Assembly (NCBI GenBank): GCA_017505405.1
Contig: JAFVPI010000051.1
Span: 1-57,474 of the forward strand
Length of the DNA: 57,474 nt
From: Mogibacterium sp.
GTDB taxonomy: Bacteria > Bacillota > Clostridia > Peptostreptococcales > Anaerovoracaceae
Direction of reading: 5' to 3'
The position numbers and the translations under genes are program-made. Positions 8,631 through 16,739 of the stretch are shown here, in pieces. Below the pieces are notes generated by a model, which was not told the origin of the DNA, did not search any database, and saw only the letters and a program-made list of their open reading frames with translations. Numbering within the stretch: the stretch's first letter is position 1; every line of letters begins with the position of its first letter.

Positions 8631-9974
8631 ATGAAAAAGGTTACCATTGAGACCGGGCTCGGCAAAGTTACCGGTACCGAAGAAAAGGGCATACGCATGT
8701 TCCGCGGCATTCCGTACGCGGTCACGGAACGTTTCGAACTCCCTGAACCTTATCCGGAGTGGGACGAATTCGATGCGACCGGACAGGAAACCGACTGCTT
8801 TCAGTTCAGGGCATACCATAAGGAATCCATCGGCCGCTACTGGTTCTATCACAGCGAATTCAGATATGGCCAGGACATCCCGGACTGGAAATTTGCTGAA
8901 TCCCCGATGACCCTCAACGTGATCACGCGTGCAGACGCTGATAAAGATCCTGTGCTCGTATATATACATGGAGGTTCATTCGAAAACGGAAGCGTGGGAG
9001 AGCATCCTTACGGAACGAGTACCGAATACGCTGAACGCGGAATAGTATATGTGTCGCTCGGATACAGGCTCAATGTGTTCGGACTGTATAAATCCGGCAA
9101 TTATGGACTCCATGACATGGTGTTCGGCCTTCGCTGGATCAAAGAGCATATCGCTGATTTCGGCGGCGACCCTGAGAAGATCACTATAATGGGACAGTCC
9201 GCCGGAGCGATGGCAGTGATGGACCTGCTCTACACTCAGATCCTGAAGGATGTGGTAAAAGGCGCGGTGATGATGTCGGGCGCGGGCAACGTGCCGGATA
9301 TTGCCGGCCCGCTGACACCTGAGGAATCCGAAGAAAGATTCTGGTCAAAGGTAAGGGAGCGCGCAGGGGCGAAGACTGAAGAGGAATTCAGAAGGCTCCC
9401 GGATCAGACGATATTTGACGCCTGGTACGCAACGGGCCGCGAGATCGGAAATGTTCGTACACAGCAGCCGGGCATCGACGGCACCATAATTCCTAAGAAA
9501 CCATCACAGATAATGAAGGAAAACACCTATCTTGATGTTCCCATTATTGCCGGAGTAACATCGCAGGACTTCATGCCTTATCTTATATTCGAGCTTGCGC
9601 TCAGACTGGGGAAGCTGCATGCGAAACGCGGGCAGTCGCCTGTATGGGGCTACATGTTCGATAAGACTCCGCCGGGAGACAGGTTCAAGGCTTACCATGC
9701 TGCGGATCTTTGGTATATGTTCGGCAACTTTGACAAGAGCTGGCGCCCGTTTGATGAGAACGACCGCAGACTTAAGGACGAGATGGCGGATTACGTGGCG
9801 AATTTCGTAAAGACCGGCGATCCGAACGGAGCAGGCCTGCAGGAATGGCCGGCGATCAGCAAAAGGAACAGCAGGTTCCGCCTGTTTGACGGAAAGGGCG
9901 GAGGCCTGATCGGTCCGGCTCAATGCAGACTCAAGGAGTGGAACAGCTTCCTGCGCGACAAAGGACCAATGTAA
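8631..9974 (+). CDS. Type-B carboxylesterase
   Basis: A 447-residue alpha/beta-hydrolase of the carboxylesterase type-B family, slightly shorter than the usual 480-550. Seen motifs are RGIPYA near residue 25, the oxyanion-hole motif HGGSF at 113-117, GNYGLHD at 157-162, and the nucleophile elbow GQSAGA with Ser190; the His of the triad is probably in the YHAADLWYMFGN region. The start has an AAAGGAG site 5 bp upstream, and there is no signal peptide. Its neighbours are a xylosidase and a sugar symporter, so it may remove acetyl or feruloyl esters from imported xylo-oligosaccharides (inference). It is followed by the palindromic element at 9977. Confidence 0.9.
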   Translation: MKKVTIETGLGKVTGTEEKGIRMFRGIPYAVTERFELPEPYPEWDEFDATGQETDCFQFRAYHKESIGRYWFYHSEFRYGQDIPDWKFAESPMTLNVITRADADKDPVLVYIHGGSFENGSVGEHPYGTSTEYAERGIVYVSLGYRLNVFGLYKSGNYGLHDMVFGLRWIKEHIADFGGDPEKITIMGQSAGAMAVMDLLYTQILKDVVKGAVMMSGAGNVPDIAGPLTPEESEERFWSKVRERAGAKTEEEFRRLPDQTIFDAWYATGREIGNVRTQQPGIDGTIIPKKPSQIMKENTYLDVPIIAGVTSQDFMPYLIFELALRLGKLHAKRGQSPVWGYMFDKTPPGDRFKAYHAADLWYMFGNFDKSWRPFDENDRRLKDEMADYVANFVKTGDPNGAGLQEWPAISKRNSRFRLFDGKGGGLIGPAQCRLKEWNSFLRDKGPM

Positions 9975-9976
9975 AA

Positions 9977-10187
9977 CAGACTGCAATAATACCGTCAGGC
10001 ACGCTCTCGCTGTTATCGAAGGAGCTTGCCGACGCAGATCAATGCTTTCTACACTACGGCAACGCCGTGGTGAGAAAGAAAGCATTTCATTCGGACGCAG
10101 CGGTACTAGGCTCTGTCTGCACCTGACGGCTTGCCAGTCGCTAAGTACCGGCGTCCTCGAGTCACCTGCCGATATTATTGCAGTCTG
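9977..10187. repeat. Long intergenic palindromic element A (211 bp)
   Basis: The element is bounded by a perfect 15-bp inverted repeat, CAGACTGCAATAATA (9977-9991) and its complement (10173-10187). In the middle lies a long hairpin: AATGCTTTCT (10041-10050) pairs with 10077-10086, and inside it CACTACGGC (10052-10060) pairs with 10064-10072. A core reading CTCGCTGTTATCGAA resembles cores in elements B and C. No ORF of note and no transposase are present. It starts two bases after the esterase stop codon, so it may also act as that operon's 3-prime end structure. Confidence 0.75.
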
Positions 10188-10242
10188 AGACTGAATATAG
10201 TGCAGTCTGAGACTGAATATATTGCAGATTATATGCTAAAAT
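10181..10242 (+). promoter_or_regulatory. Tandem palindromic operators and promoter of the GPH symporter
   Basis: Two identical palindromes CAGTCTGAGACTG (10181-10193 and 10203-10215) lie 22 bp apart, two helical turns. The second overlaps the expected -35 position of an extended -10 promoter (TG-C-TAAAAT, 10234-10242). This is the geometry of a repressor binding as two dimers. No regulator gene lies beside it. Confidence 0.65.
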
Positions 10243-10283
10243 CAAAATGACAACTGTGTTATGTCAAGGAGAGGGATTATAAC

Positions 10284-11777
10284 ATGAAAGAAGAAATCGC
10301 AGGCAGAAAGCCCGGTTACGGTTTTTTTAACAGACTGACCTATGGAGTGGGAGAGATCTTCGGCGGAGGGTGCTTTGTTATCATCAATGCATTCTTCATC
10401 GTTTTCCTCACGGATGCAATGGGGATGAACGCGGCGCTCGCCGGTACTATCCCTATGGTTGGAAAGATCTGGGATGCCATTACGGACCCTATAATGGGCA
10501 ATATCACTGAGAGGACGCATTCAAAGTTCGGGGCCAAGAGGTTCTACATACTGCTGGGAAGCTTTGCTTCGGGCATAACGTTCGTGCTTATATGGCTGAA
10601 CCTCAATACGCCGTCCATGACCGCGAAGTATGTTTTCTACATGGTAATGTACTGCCTGTTCAACACCGCTTTTACGGTCCTGAGCGTGCCGTACAACGGG
10701 CTGCTTCCTGATATGATGGACGATTACAGGATGCGCGCGAAGTTCTCCAACATGCGCATGATCTTCTCGACCCTGGGAGCGATGATCTGCGGCCTTGTAC
10801 CGGGAATGATCATCAACCCTACCAATGAACCGGCGCTTTACATGAAGTGCGGACTCATATTCGGAGTGCTGTTCTTTTTAGTATCGATAACCGTTTTCTT
10901 CGGAACATGGGAGAAGCAGAAGGAGCCTGTAAAAACGACTCTGGGAGAGAGCTTCACACAGGCGGCAAGCGTGTTCAGAAGCCGCTCGTTCCTGCTCTTC
11001 CTGGGGCTTTATCTCTTCGGACAGGGCGGAATGGACTTCATCTCCGGCATGGCCGTTTACTATGTAAAACACACTCTGGATGCATACAACGATAAGGTCA
11101 ACTACTATCTGCCTATACTTGCTGTGCTGATGGTGGCACAGCTCATAGGCATGCTCATATTCGGACCTCTGATGAGAAAGACTTCCAAGAAGATGGCGAT
11201 CGTGATCGCTGCGCCTGTCAGACTCGCCGGCGTTCTGGGATTGTTCGCGTTCTCACATCCGGGCGTATCGCTCATACCTGTACTTGCTCTGGCAGCTCTT
11301 ATCGGACTCGGCAATGCAGGCTCTCTCACGGGAATATTCGCGATCATGGCTGACATGACAGATGTGGACGAACTCATCACATCGGTCCGCAGACCGGGCA
11401 TCGTATCCAGTATGGCTACCTTTATAAGAAAGATCGCTTCCGGTATCTCGGCAGCCCTGATCGGGTTCATGCTGTCGGCTGTTCACTATGACGAAGCCCT
11501 CGCGAATGCCGGCATGGCTCAGAGCGCTGCAACGCAGCACGGCATAGGCATCTGCTTCATAATGGCGCCTGCGATCCTTTCCGCGCTGCTGCTCATCGTA
11601 GCCGTGCTCTTCCCGATGACAAGCACGGAATTCGATCTTGTTCAGAAGGAAGTCGCCCGCCGCAAGGGCGAGGACGCGAGCGTAACGACGGAAGAAGAAA
11701 AGGAGATGCTGAGAAAGGTTACGGGATTCTCCTATGACAGGCTCTGGAGCAAGGAGAATGCCGGGCTTAAGAAGTAG
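10284..11777 (+). CDS. GPH-family (glycoside-pentoside-hexuronide) sugar:cation symporter
   Basis: A 497-residue, 12-helix transporter of the MFS_2 / GPH family (MelB, XylP, YicJ relatives). Diagnostic stretches are the N-terminal YGVGEIFGG, the loop motif WDAITDPIMGNITERTHSKFGAKR between helices 2 and 3, and VPYNGLLPDM in helix 5. It ends in a hydrophilic cytoplasmic tail. The ribosome binding site AAGGAGAGG lies about 10 bp before the ATG. It sits downstream of the xylosidase-esterase genes, separated by element A, and has its own operator-promoter, so it can be controlled separately. Import of xylosides or related oligosaccharides is the natural inference. Confidence 0.92.
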   Translation: MKEEIAGRKPGYGFFNRLTYGVGEIFGGGCFVIINAFFIVFLTDAMGMNAALAGTIPMVGKIWDAITDPIMGNITERTHSKFGAKRFYILLGSFASGITFVLIWLNLNTPSMTAKYVFYMVMYCLFNTAFTVLSVPYNGLLPDMMDDYRMRAKFSNMRMIFSTLGAMICGLVPGMIINPTNEPALYMKCGLIFGVLFFLVSITVFFGTWEKQKEPVKTTLGESFTQAASVFRSRSFLLFLGLYLFGQGGMDFISGMAVYYVKHTLDAYNDKVNYYLPILAVLMVAQLIGMLIFGPLMRKTSKKMAIVIAAPVRLAGVLGLFAFSHPGVSLIPVLALAALIGLGNAGSLTGIFAIMADMTDVDELITSVRRPGIVSSMATFIRKIASGISAALIGFMLSAVHYDEALANAGMAQSAATQHGIGICFIMAPAILSALLLIVAVLFPMTSTEFDLVQKEVARRKGEDASVTTEEEKEMLRKVTGFSYDRLWSKENAGLKK

Positions 11778-11811
11778 GGCAGTATAATACATGGAATAAT
11801 GATCATAACTG

Positions 11812-11843
11812 AAAAGCGGAGGGGTGACCCTCCGCTTTGGTTT
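11812..11843. terminator. Bidirectional terminator between convergent operons
   Basis: Perfect 11-bp stem AAAGCGGAGGG / CCCTCCGCTTT (11813-11823 with 11828-11838) and GTGA loop. It lies between the symporter gene and the convergent Fe-S oxidoreductase operon. Confidence 0.85.
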
Positions 11844-11857
11844 AGCCGTTACCGGCT

Positions 11858-13066
11858 TTAGTAGTATTCACCAGGAACTATGATGGTTATGTCTGAAAGG
11901 GCGAATGAAGTGCAAGGATGGATCTCTCCGCACTGCTTGTCAGCCCATCTTCTGCCGTCAGTTTCTTCAGGAATGAATACTTCACCTGATGTGACTCTTG
12001 AGCGGCACCATCCGCAGTCACCCGAACGGCATTTTGAAGGAGCCTTTATGCCTGCGCGCTCTATCGCTACAAGTATAGGCTCATTCGCGAGACAGTCGCA
12101 CACATACTCGTTCGGTCCCTGCTTTACTGTAAGCTTGAATACCTTGTCTTTTGCCTCCTTCGGGTATCCCGGCTGCTCCCATACAGTCTTGGTCGCGCCG
12201 AGGAACTCGCTGCGTACGAACTTCTTCTCAAGACCCAGTTTGGCGACCTCTTTTCCGATGAAGCGGTACATTGCCTCAGGTCCGCAGATGAATACGCTGT
12301 ATGGTTCCTCACCGGCATATTTCCTGATGAGATCAGCTGTTATGAAACCGTGCTCAAAGCCGTCCTTCTCTTCGTCCGAAAGGACATGGATGACTTTCAC
12401 CTTGTCGGTCTCAGCCATTATGCTGTCGAATTCATCCCTGAAAAGGATAGCCTCCTCTGTTCTGCTACCGAAAAGGATAGTCAGTCTGAAGTCTTCGATC
12501 CCGTCCCTTATGGCGTAAGCCATGGAGAGGAAAGGAGTTATGCCTGAGCCGCCGGCCAGGGCAACAACATGATCCGCATCCCTGTATTTCTGATAATAGA
12601 ATGCCCCGAGTCCTTCAGAACCTTTTACCTCGTCTCCGACCTTGAAGCTGTCGAGCATCCAGTCAGCAGCGAAGCCGCCCGGATTGGCCTTGACAGTGAC
12701 CGCGACCTTGCCTTCCAGAGCCCACTTAGGCGAGGACGAGATCGAGTACGGACGTGTAACGAAGCTGTCCCCGATAGGGAGCTTGAGGGATATATACTGG
12801 CCTGCCCTGAAATATGAAGCAGGTTTTCCGTCAGCTCTTTTGAAAATGAATGTCTTTGCTCCTGCAGCAGCGTGGTCTATGATCTCGTCGATCACCAGAG
12901 GCTGGAAGTCAGGATGCATAGCCTTCGCAAAGTTGTTTACCGGATAGTCTGCAGTGATCTCTTTTGCCGGGGCGGCCGCAATGACTTTTTCCCGGTCTTT
13001 AGACAGATTTGCAAATTTGAGCATATCCAGAAGTCCTACAAGACCTACTTTAAAATTGAGAGCCAT
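11858..13066 (-). CDS. FAD/NAD(P) ferredoxin-reductase-like protein with C-terminal 2Fe-2S domain (copy 1)
   Basis: A 402-residue soluble electron-transfer protein. Residues 1 to about 60 form an N-terminal extension (GLLDMLKFANLSKDREK, then EITADYPVN and ALHPDFQ-like motifs) shared only with its paralogue at 19715-20926. Next comes a ferredoxin-NADP reductase type FAD domain (RPYSISSSP near residue 105), an NAD(P)-binding domain (LAGGSGITPFLSM and CGPEAMY), and a plant-type 2Fe-2S domain with CRSGDCGWC and a fourth Cys in HPCTSF. It would pass electrons from NAD(P)H through FAD to a 2Fe-2S centre. Its start overlaps the stop of the FAD oxidoreductase (TAATG), so the two are translationally coupled, probably as donor and terminal enzyme. 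Last gene of a five-gene minus-strand operon. Confidence 0.9.
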   Translation of the reverse strand: MALNFKVGLVGLLDMLKFANLSKDREKVIAAAPAKEITADYPVNNFAKAMHPDFQPLVIDEIIDHAAAGAKTFIFKRADGKPASYFRAGQYISLKLPIGDSFVTRPYSISSSPKWALEGKVAVTVKANPGGFAADWMLDSFKVGDEVKGSEGLGAFYYQKYRDADHVVALAGGSGITPFLSMAYAIRDGIEDFRLTILFGSRTEEAILFRDEFDSIMAETDKVKVIHVLSDEEKDGFEHGFITADLIRKYAGEEPYSVFICGPEAMYRFIGKEVAKLGLEKKFVRSEFLGATKTVWEQPGYPKEAKDKVFKLTVKQGPNEYVCDCLANEPILVAIERAGIKAPSKCRSGDCGWCRSRVTSGEVFIPEETDGRRWADKQCGEIHPCTSFALSDITIIVPGEYY

Positions 13067-14604
13067 TACTTCTTACCTCCTTCCCTGAGATCAGCACATA
13101 CCATCTGGGCGCAAAGGTCTCCGTTGATCCATGTGGATGAATAACCGTCTGCCATGAACGAACCTGCGCCTATGTGACGGAGGCCCTTGATGGTGAAGTC
13201 TGCCTGAACGTCCATCATTCTGGCGATGATGCCGTCCCAGTCGCTCAGCTCGAATCCGTAAGGCGTGCCGTCCGGAGTCCCGAGATATCTGGCGAATGTC
13301 ATCGGCGTAGCGACTTCGACTTCCTCAATGTACGGAGTGATGTCGATGTTAAGATTCTTCTTTACATCATCTATGCACTTCGCGATCATTTTGTCCTTGA
13401 CCTTGTAGTATTCTTCCGGAGTCAGCTTTGCCCAGTCCTCTGATTCGCTGAACAGCTTGGTGAAGCTGATGACACAGGTGCCTTCAGGTGAGAAATCAGG
13501 GATCAGGGTGTTGTAACTGATGAGGATGTTGTAACCGTTATCGATGCTCTTCATGAGCTCGTATTCCTTGCGGGAGTCTGCAGTCTCCGCGAAGAATATG
13601 CAGTAATCCTTGATGCCTATTTCTTCGACCGGCCTGTTGAGAGCCATGTAGATCATGCAGAACTTGGTGCTGAACTTCTTGTTCCTTGCAGCCGAGAGTT
13701 TTTTGTCGCGCTCAGGCACGAGTTCCTTAGGGATCATCTTCGCGTCTATGATGTCCGGGTTGATGTTTGCGAGCACCTGCTCACATTCCACGTCTCCGAG
13801 GCTTGTCCTTACGCCGCAGACCTTGTCTCCGTCAAAGAGGAACTGTTCCGCTCTGCAGTTGAACCACGCTTCTCCGCCAAGCTCATAGAACCTGTTCATG
13901 AAGGTCATCGATATCTCGTGAGATGTGTGGTGAGGAATGACCGCCTGACGGATGACATACATGTCGATCATGTTGCCAAAGTGGAAGAAGTTGATCTCAT
14001 CCAGCGGAACTCCGAGGTAAGGCCAGTAGACACCGAGGATATCTATTGCTTTCTGCGGCATCCTCAACGCCTGCAGGACTCTCAGCGAATTGTATCCGCA
14101 CGCCCTCAGGGTGTTAGGGAAGTGCTTCTGCATGTACTTCGCGTCATTCGGAGTGCCGTCGTTCATATAGACCTTGGCTGCTCTTACCTCAAGCAGCAGA
14201 TCGAAGAACTTCTCCATCGGTCCTCTTGAACCCGGAACATACTTCTCCATCGCGTCTATGAACTGCTCGCGGCCGCAAGGCATCGTGACATCCATAGGCG
14301 TCCCGTCGGAGTATGTAGAGATGCATCTGTAGCACTCAGGAACGGTGATCCAGTCGACATTGACGCCGTTTCTCTCCATGAGAAGTCTGACGTGGCCTTT
14401 ATTGTCTTCAGGACCGAAGTCACAGATCTCATGGACACTCGGGTCGAACTCGAACCGTCCTCTTCTGAAGCTGGATGCGCATCCTCCCGGCAGGTTGTGC
14501 TGATCGATAAGGAGGGTCTTTTTCCCCTCGACAGCACATTTGACAGCTGCACTGAGACCGGCGTTTCCGGCTCCGACAACTACTACATCGTACTTTGCTG
14601 CCAT
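13066..14604 (-). CDS. CrtI / phytoene desaturase-like FAD oxidoreductase (copy 1)
   Basis: A 512-residue FAD-dependent oxidoreductase of the amine-oxidase / phytoene-desaturase superfamily. The N-terminal dinucleotide motif VVVGAGNAGLSAA is followed by the Glu/Asp-bearing LLIDQHNLPGGCASSFRRGRFEF signature. A C-terminal FAD-contact motif lies near GLRHIGAGSFMADG. It is closely related to the protein at 18169-19710. Family members desaturate, saturate or isomerise polyenes, steroids and retinoids; the substrate here is unknown and no carotenoid genes are nearby. Its ATG lies inside the end of the MoxR gene (22-nt overlap) and its stop overlaps the start of the Fe-S reductase gene, showing tight coupling. 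It is probably reduced by that partner and acts as a reductase (inference). Confidence 0.9.
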   Translation of the reverse strand: MAAKYDVVVVGAGNAGLSAAVKCAVEGKKTLLIDQHNLPGGCASSFRRGRFEFDPSVHEICDFGPEDNKGHVRLLMERNGVNVDWITVPECYRCISTYSDGTPMDVTMPCGREQFIDAMEKYVPGSRGPMEKFFDLLLEVRAAKVYMNDGTPNDAKYMQKHFPNTLRACGYNSLRVLQALRMPQKAIDILGVYWPYLGVPLDEINFFHFGNMIDMYVIRQAVIPHHTSHEISMTFMNRFYELGGEAWFNCRAEQFLFDGDKVCGVRTSLGDVECEQVLANINPDIIDAKMIPKELVPERDKKLSAARNKKFSTKFCMIYMALNRPVEEIGIKDYCIFFAETADSRKEYELMKSIDNGYNILISYNTLIPDFSPEGTCVISFTKLFSESEDWAKLTPEEYYKVKDKMIAKCIDDVKKNLNIDITPYIEEVEVATPMTFARYLGTPDGTPYGFELSDWDGIIARMMDVQADFTIKGLRHIGAGSFMADGYSSTWINGDLCAQMVCADLREGGKK

Positions 14605-16046
14605 AATTCTTCTCCTTTCTTCAGGATCTCCAGTTTTCTTTCATACAGCTTTAGTGAATCGTTATTTCTATAATATGCATCGCAGCCATATCTTGCTATG
14701 AACCTCGATGAATATGAACCCAGTGTAAGTTCGGTTACCAGTATGACCATCTCCTGACCCTGTCCCCATACCTTTTCGGCAAAAGCGAAAAGATTGTCAA
14801 GCTTTATGCGGGCCTGAGAGGCAGCAGCCTTCATGTCTGCAACCATCCTGTCATAGTCGTCCTTTATATCGGCAAAAGCGGCATGCTCGTGCTGCTTCAG
14901 AAAATCCAGAACAGTCTCATACTTGAGACGGGCATCCGCGGAGAGCACGCCCATCCTGCGGAAACGGTGATAGACCGCTTTTTCCTCTGCGGTGATCTCT
15001 GAGATGTCAGCGCCTTCCTTTACCTGTCTCAGCAGCTTTACCAGCTCGGCGACGCAGTCCTCGGTCTTTATCACCTCCGAGATATCTGCATTGACATTGT
15101 CGAGAAGGAGACCTGTAAGGGCAAGCCTTTCGTCAAACGGCGCATCCTTTGCGCGCTGAGCGATGAGCGGATCCTCTGCTGCGGAAAGGATGTCGCTGAC
15201 CTTATAGTCAGATTTGTATTTGTTGAACAGTTCATAGTATGAAGCGAAGTCCTCTGCGGTCTCAGGATGCTGCAGATACTGAGCGATGAGTGACTTGTCG
15301 ACCGTGAGTCCGAGTTCCTCATAAATGCTTATGATCCTGCTCAGGTCCGTCCAGCCCCTTGCAGTCACAAAGCGCTTTCCGAGGGCGGTCTCTTCGATCC
15401 TGTAGAAACCGGATCTGCGCGCCTCAAGATAGGTGACTACGGAAGCGTGTATGCCCGTGCTGTAGGAGTATGTCTTCCAGGCCTCAAGATCCGGATCGAT
15501 GTCGATGCGCTTGAGTCTGTCCCAGATAACGACATCGAATTCCTTCGCGTTGCGGTTGTATTCAACGGGATTGCCGGCCGTGACTATGATCCAGCCCTCC
15601 GGCACCTTGTGCTTGCCGAATGTCTTGAACTGCAGGAACTGCAGCATGGAAGGCGTGAGGGTCTCCGAAGCGCAGTTGACCTCGTCAAGAAAGAGTATGC
15701 CTTCCTTAAGACCGGTCTCGGACATCACATCATATACGGATGATATGATCTCGCTCATAGTGTATTCGGACACGTCATATTCATTGCCCTCATAGGTCTT
15801 GTGAACGATCTTCGGGAGTCCCAGCGCCGACTGCCTGGTGTGGTGGGTGATGGAGTAGCTGACAAGACCTATCCCGAGCTCCTCTGCGACCTGACGGACG
15901 ATAGCCGTCTTGCCTATCCCCGGAGGCCCCATAAGGAAAAGAGGCCTCTGATCTTCAGGCGGCAGCAGGAAATTCCCGAATCTGTCCCTGACAGAATACG
16001 CCTTGATGGTGTTGATGAGCTGGACCTTTGCTTCTGCAATATTCAT
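14583..16046 (-). CDS. MoxR-type AAA+ ATPase
   Basis: A 487-residue AAA+ ATPase of the MoxR / AAA_5 class. Walker A is GPPGIGKT (residues 40-47), Walker B is GILFLDEVN (116-124), and the sensor-1 region reads VTAGNP. An arginine-finger region follows in VIWDRLKRIDID. The C-terminal 200 residues are helical, with coiled-coil character near KLKLYERKLEILKKGEELW. MoxR ATPases typically work with a VWA protein to mature or remodel a metal- or cofactor-containing enzyme (NorQ-NorD, CbbQ-CbbO, CoxD-CoxE, RavA-ViaA). Here a VWA gene lies two genes upstream in the same operon and a redox enzyme gene overlaps its 3-prime end, which fits that scheme. Its start overlaps the LRR stop by ATGA. Confidence 0.92.
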   Translation of the reverse strand: MNIAEAKVQLINTIKAYSVRDRFGNFLLPPEDQRPLFLMGPPGIGKTAIVRQVAEELGIGLVSYSITHHTRQSALGLPKIVHKTYEGNEYDVSEYTMSEIISSVYDVMSETGLKEGILFLDEVNCASETLTPSMLQFLQFKTFGKHKVPEGWIIVTAGNPVEYNRNAKEFDVVIWDRLKRIDIDPDLEAWKTYSYSTGIHASVVTYLEARRSGFYRIEETALGKRFVTARGWTDLSRIISIYEELGLTVDKSLIAQYLQHPETAEDFASYYELFNKYKSDYKVSDILSAAEDPLIAQRAKDAPFDERLALTGLLLDNVNADISEVIKTEDCVAELVKLLRQVKEGADISEITAEEKAVYHRFRRMGVLSADARLKYETVLDFLKQHEHAAFADIKDDYDRMVADMKAAASQARIKLDNLFAFAEKVWGQGQEMVILVTELTLGSYSSRFIARYGCDAYYRNNDSLKLYERKLEILKKGEELWQQSTM

Positions 16047-16729
16047 AGTTCGAATTCTCCTTCCTCTGCATGTCCTTTCATGGACATCAGCAGGGCAGTG
16101 ATCTCATTTGTTCCCGCGAGATTTGATGCCGTTATGTAGCTGCCTGTGTTTCCGCGCAGCAGGCCGCGGCCTGCGATCCCGCTCATGGCCGGGACGTTGT
16201 TGTGCTTTATTATCCATTCCATTATAAGGTCTTCATAGCTGTGTATGAAAGCCTCGGCCCGTTTCGATGTCTCCGGAGTATGCCGGTCAGGGCAGGAGCA
16301 CCAGAGAAGGGTATACTGAAGCTCCTCATGGTGTCTTGTCTTTTCAGGATAGCCGCATGCGATATAACCCTCGTGCAGATTATCGCAGCAGCCGAAGGCA
16401 TCGCTGCCGACCACCGTTGAACGGCCCGGCACTTCCGCTTTGCGGAGATGCTCACAGCTGAAGAATGCCTTTTCTTCGATCAGCTCCAGGCCGGCGGGCA
16501 GGATCGCCTCTGTTATGGCAGAATCGCCGAACGCTTCCTCGCGTATGTAACGCAGGCTCGAAGGAAAGACGACTTCCTTCAGATTCGCACATCCGTAGAA
16601 AGCGATCTCGCCTATGTCTGTAACTCCTTCCGGAATGATGACAGAGCTGAGGCTCAGGTCTTCAGCAAACGAGCCCTCGATTATGCGTCCGTTTCTTATT
16701 TTATCTTCTCCGATCTCAAATCTTTCCAT
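16043..16729 (-). CDS. BspA-type leucine-rich-repeat protein
   Basis: A 228-residue protein with LRR_5 (BspA-like) repeats in its first half: VIIPEGVTDIGEIAFYGCANLKEVVFPSSL, then RYIREEAFGDSAITEAILPAGL and so on, about four 20-23-residue repeats up to residue 125. The second half (after GYPEKTRHHEEL) is not repetitive and contains WCSCPDRHTPE. There is no signal peptide, so it is likely cytoplasmic, unlike many surface BspA proteins. It lies between the VWA gene (10 bp) and the MoxR gene (4-nt ATGA overlap), so it is co-produced with both. A scaffold or client-recognition role in the MoxR-VWA system is possible but is inference. Confidence 0.85.
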   Translation of the reverse strand: MERFEIGEDKIRNGRIIEGSFAEDLSLSSVIIPEGVTDIGEIAFYGCANLKEVVFPSSLRYIREEAFGDSAITEAILPAGLELIEEKAFFSCEHLRKAEVPGRSTVVGSDAFGCCDNLHEGYIACGYPEKTRHHEELQYTLLWCSCPDRHTPETSKRAEAFIHSYEDLIMEWIIKHNNVPAMSGIAGRGLLRGNTGSYITASNLAGTNEITALLMSMKGHAEEGEFEL

Positions 16730-16739
16730 CGATAGTCCT

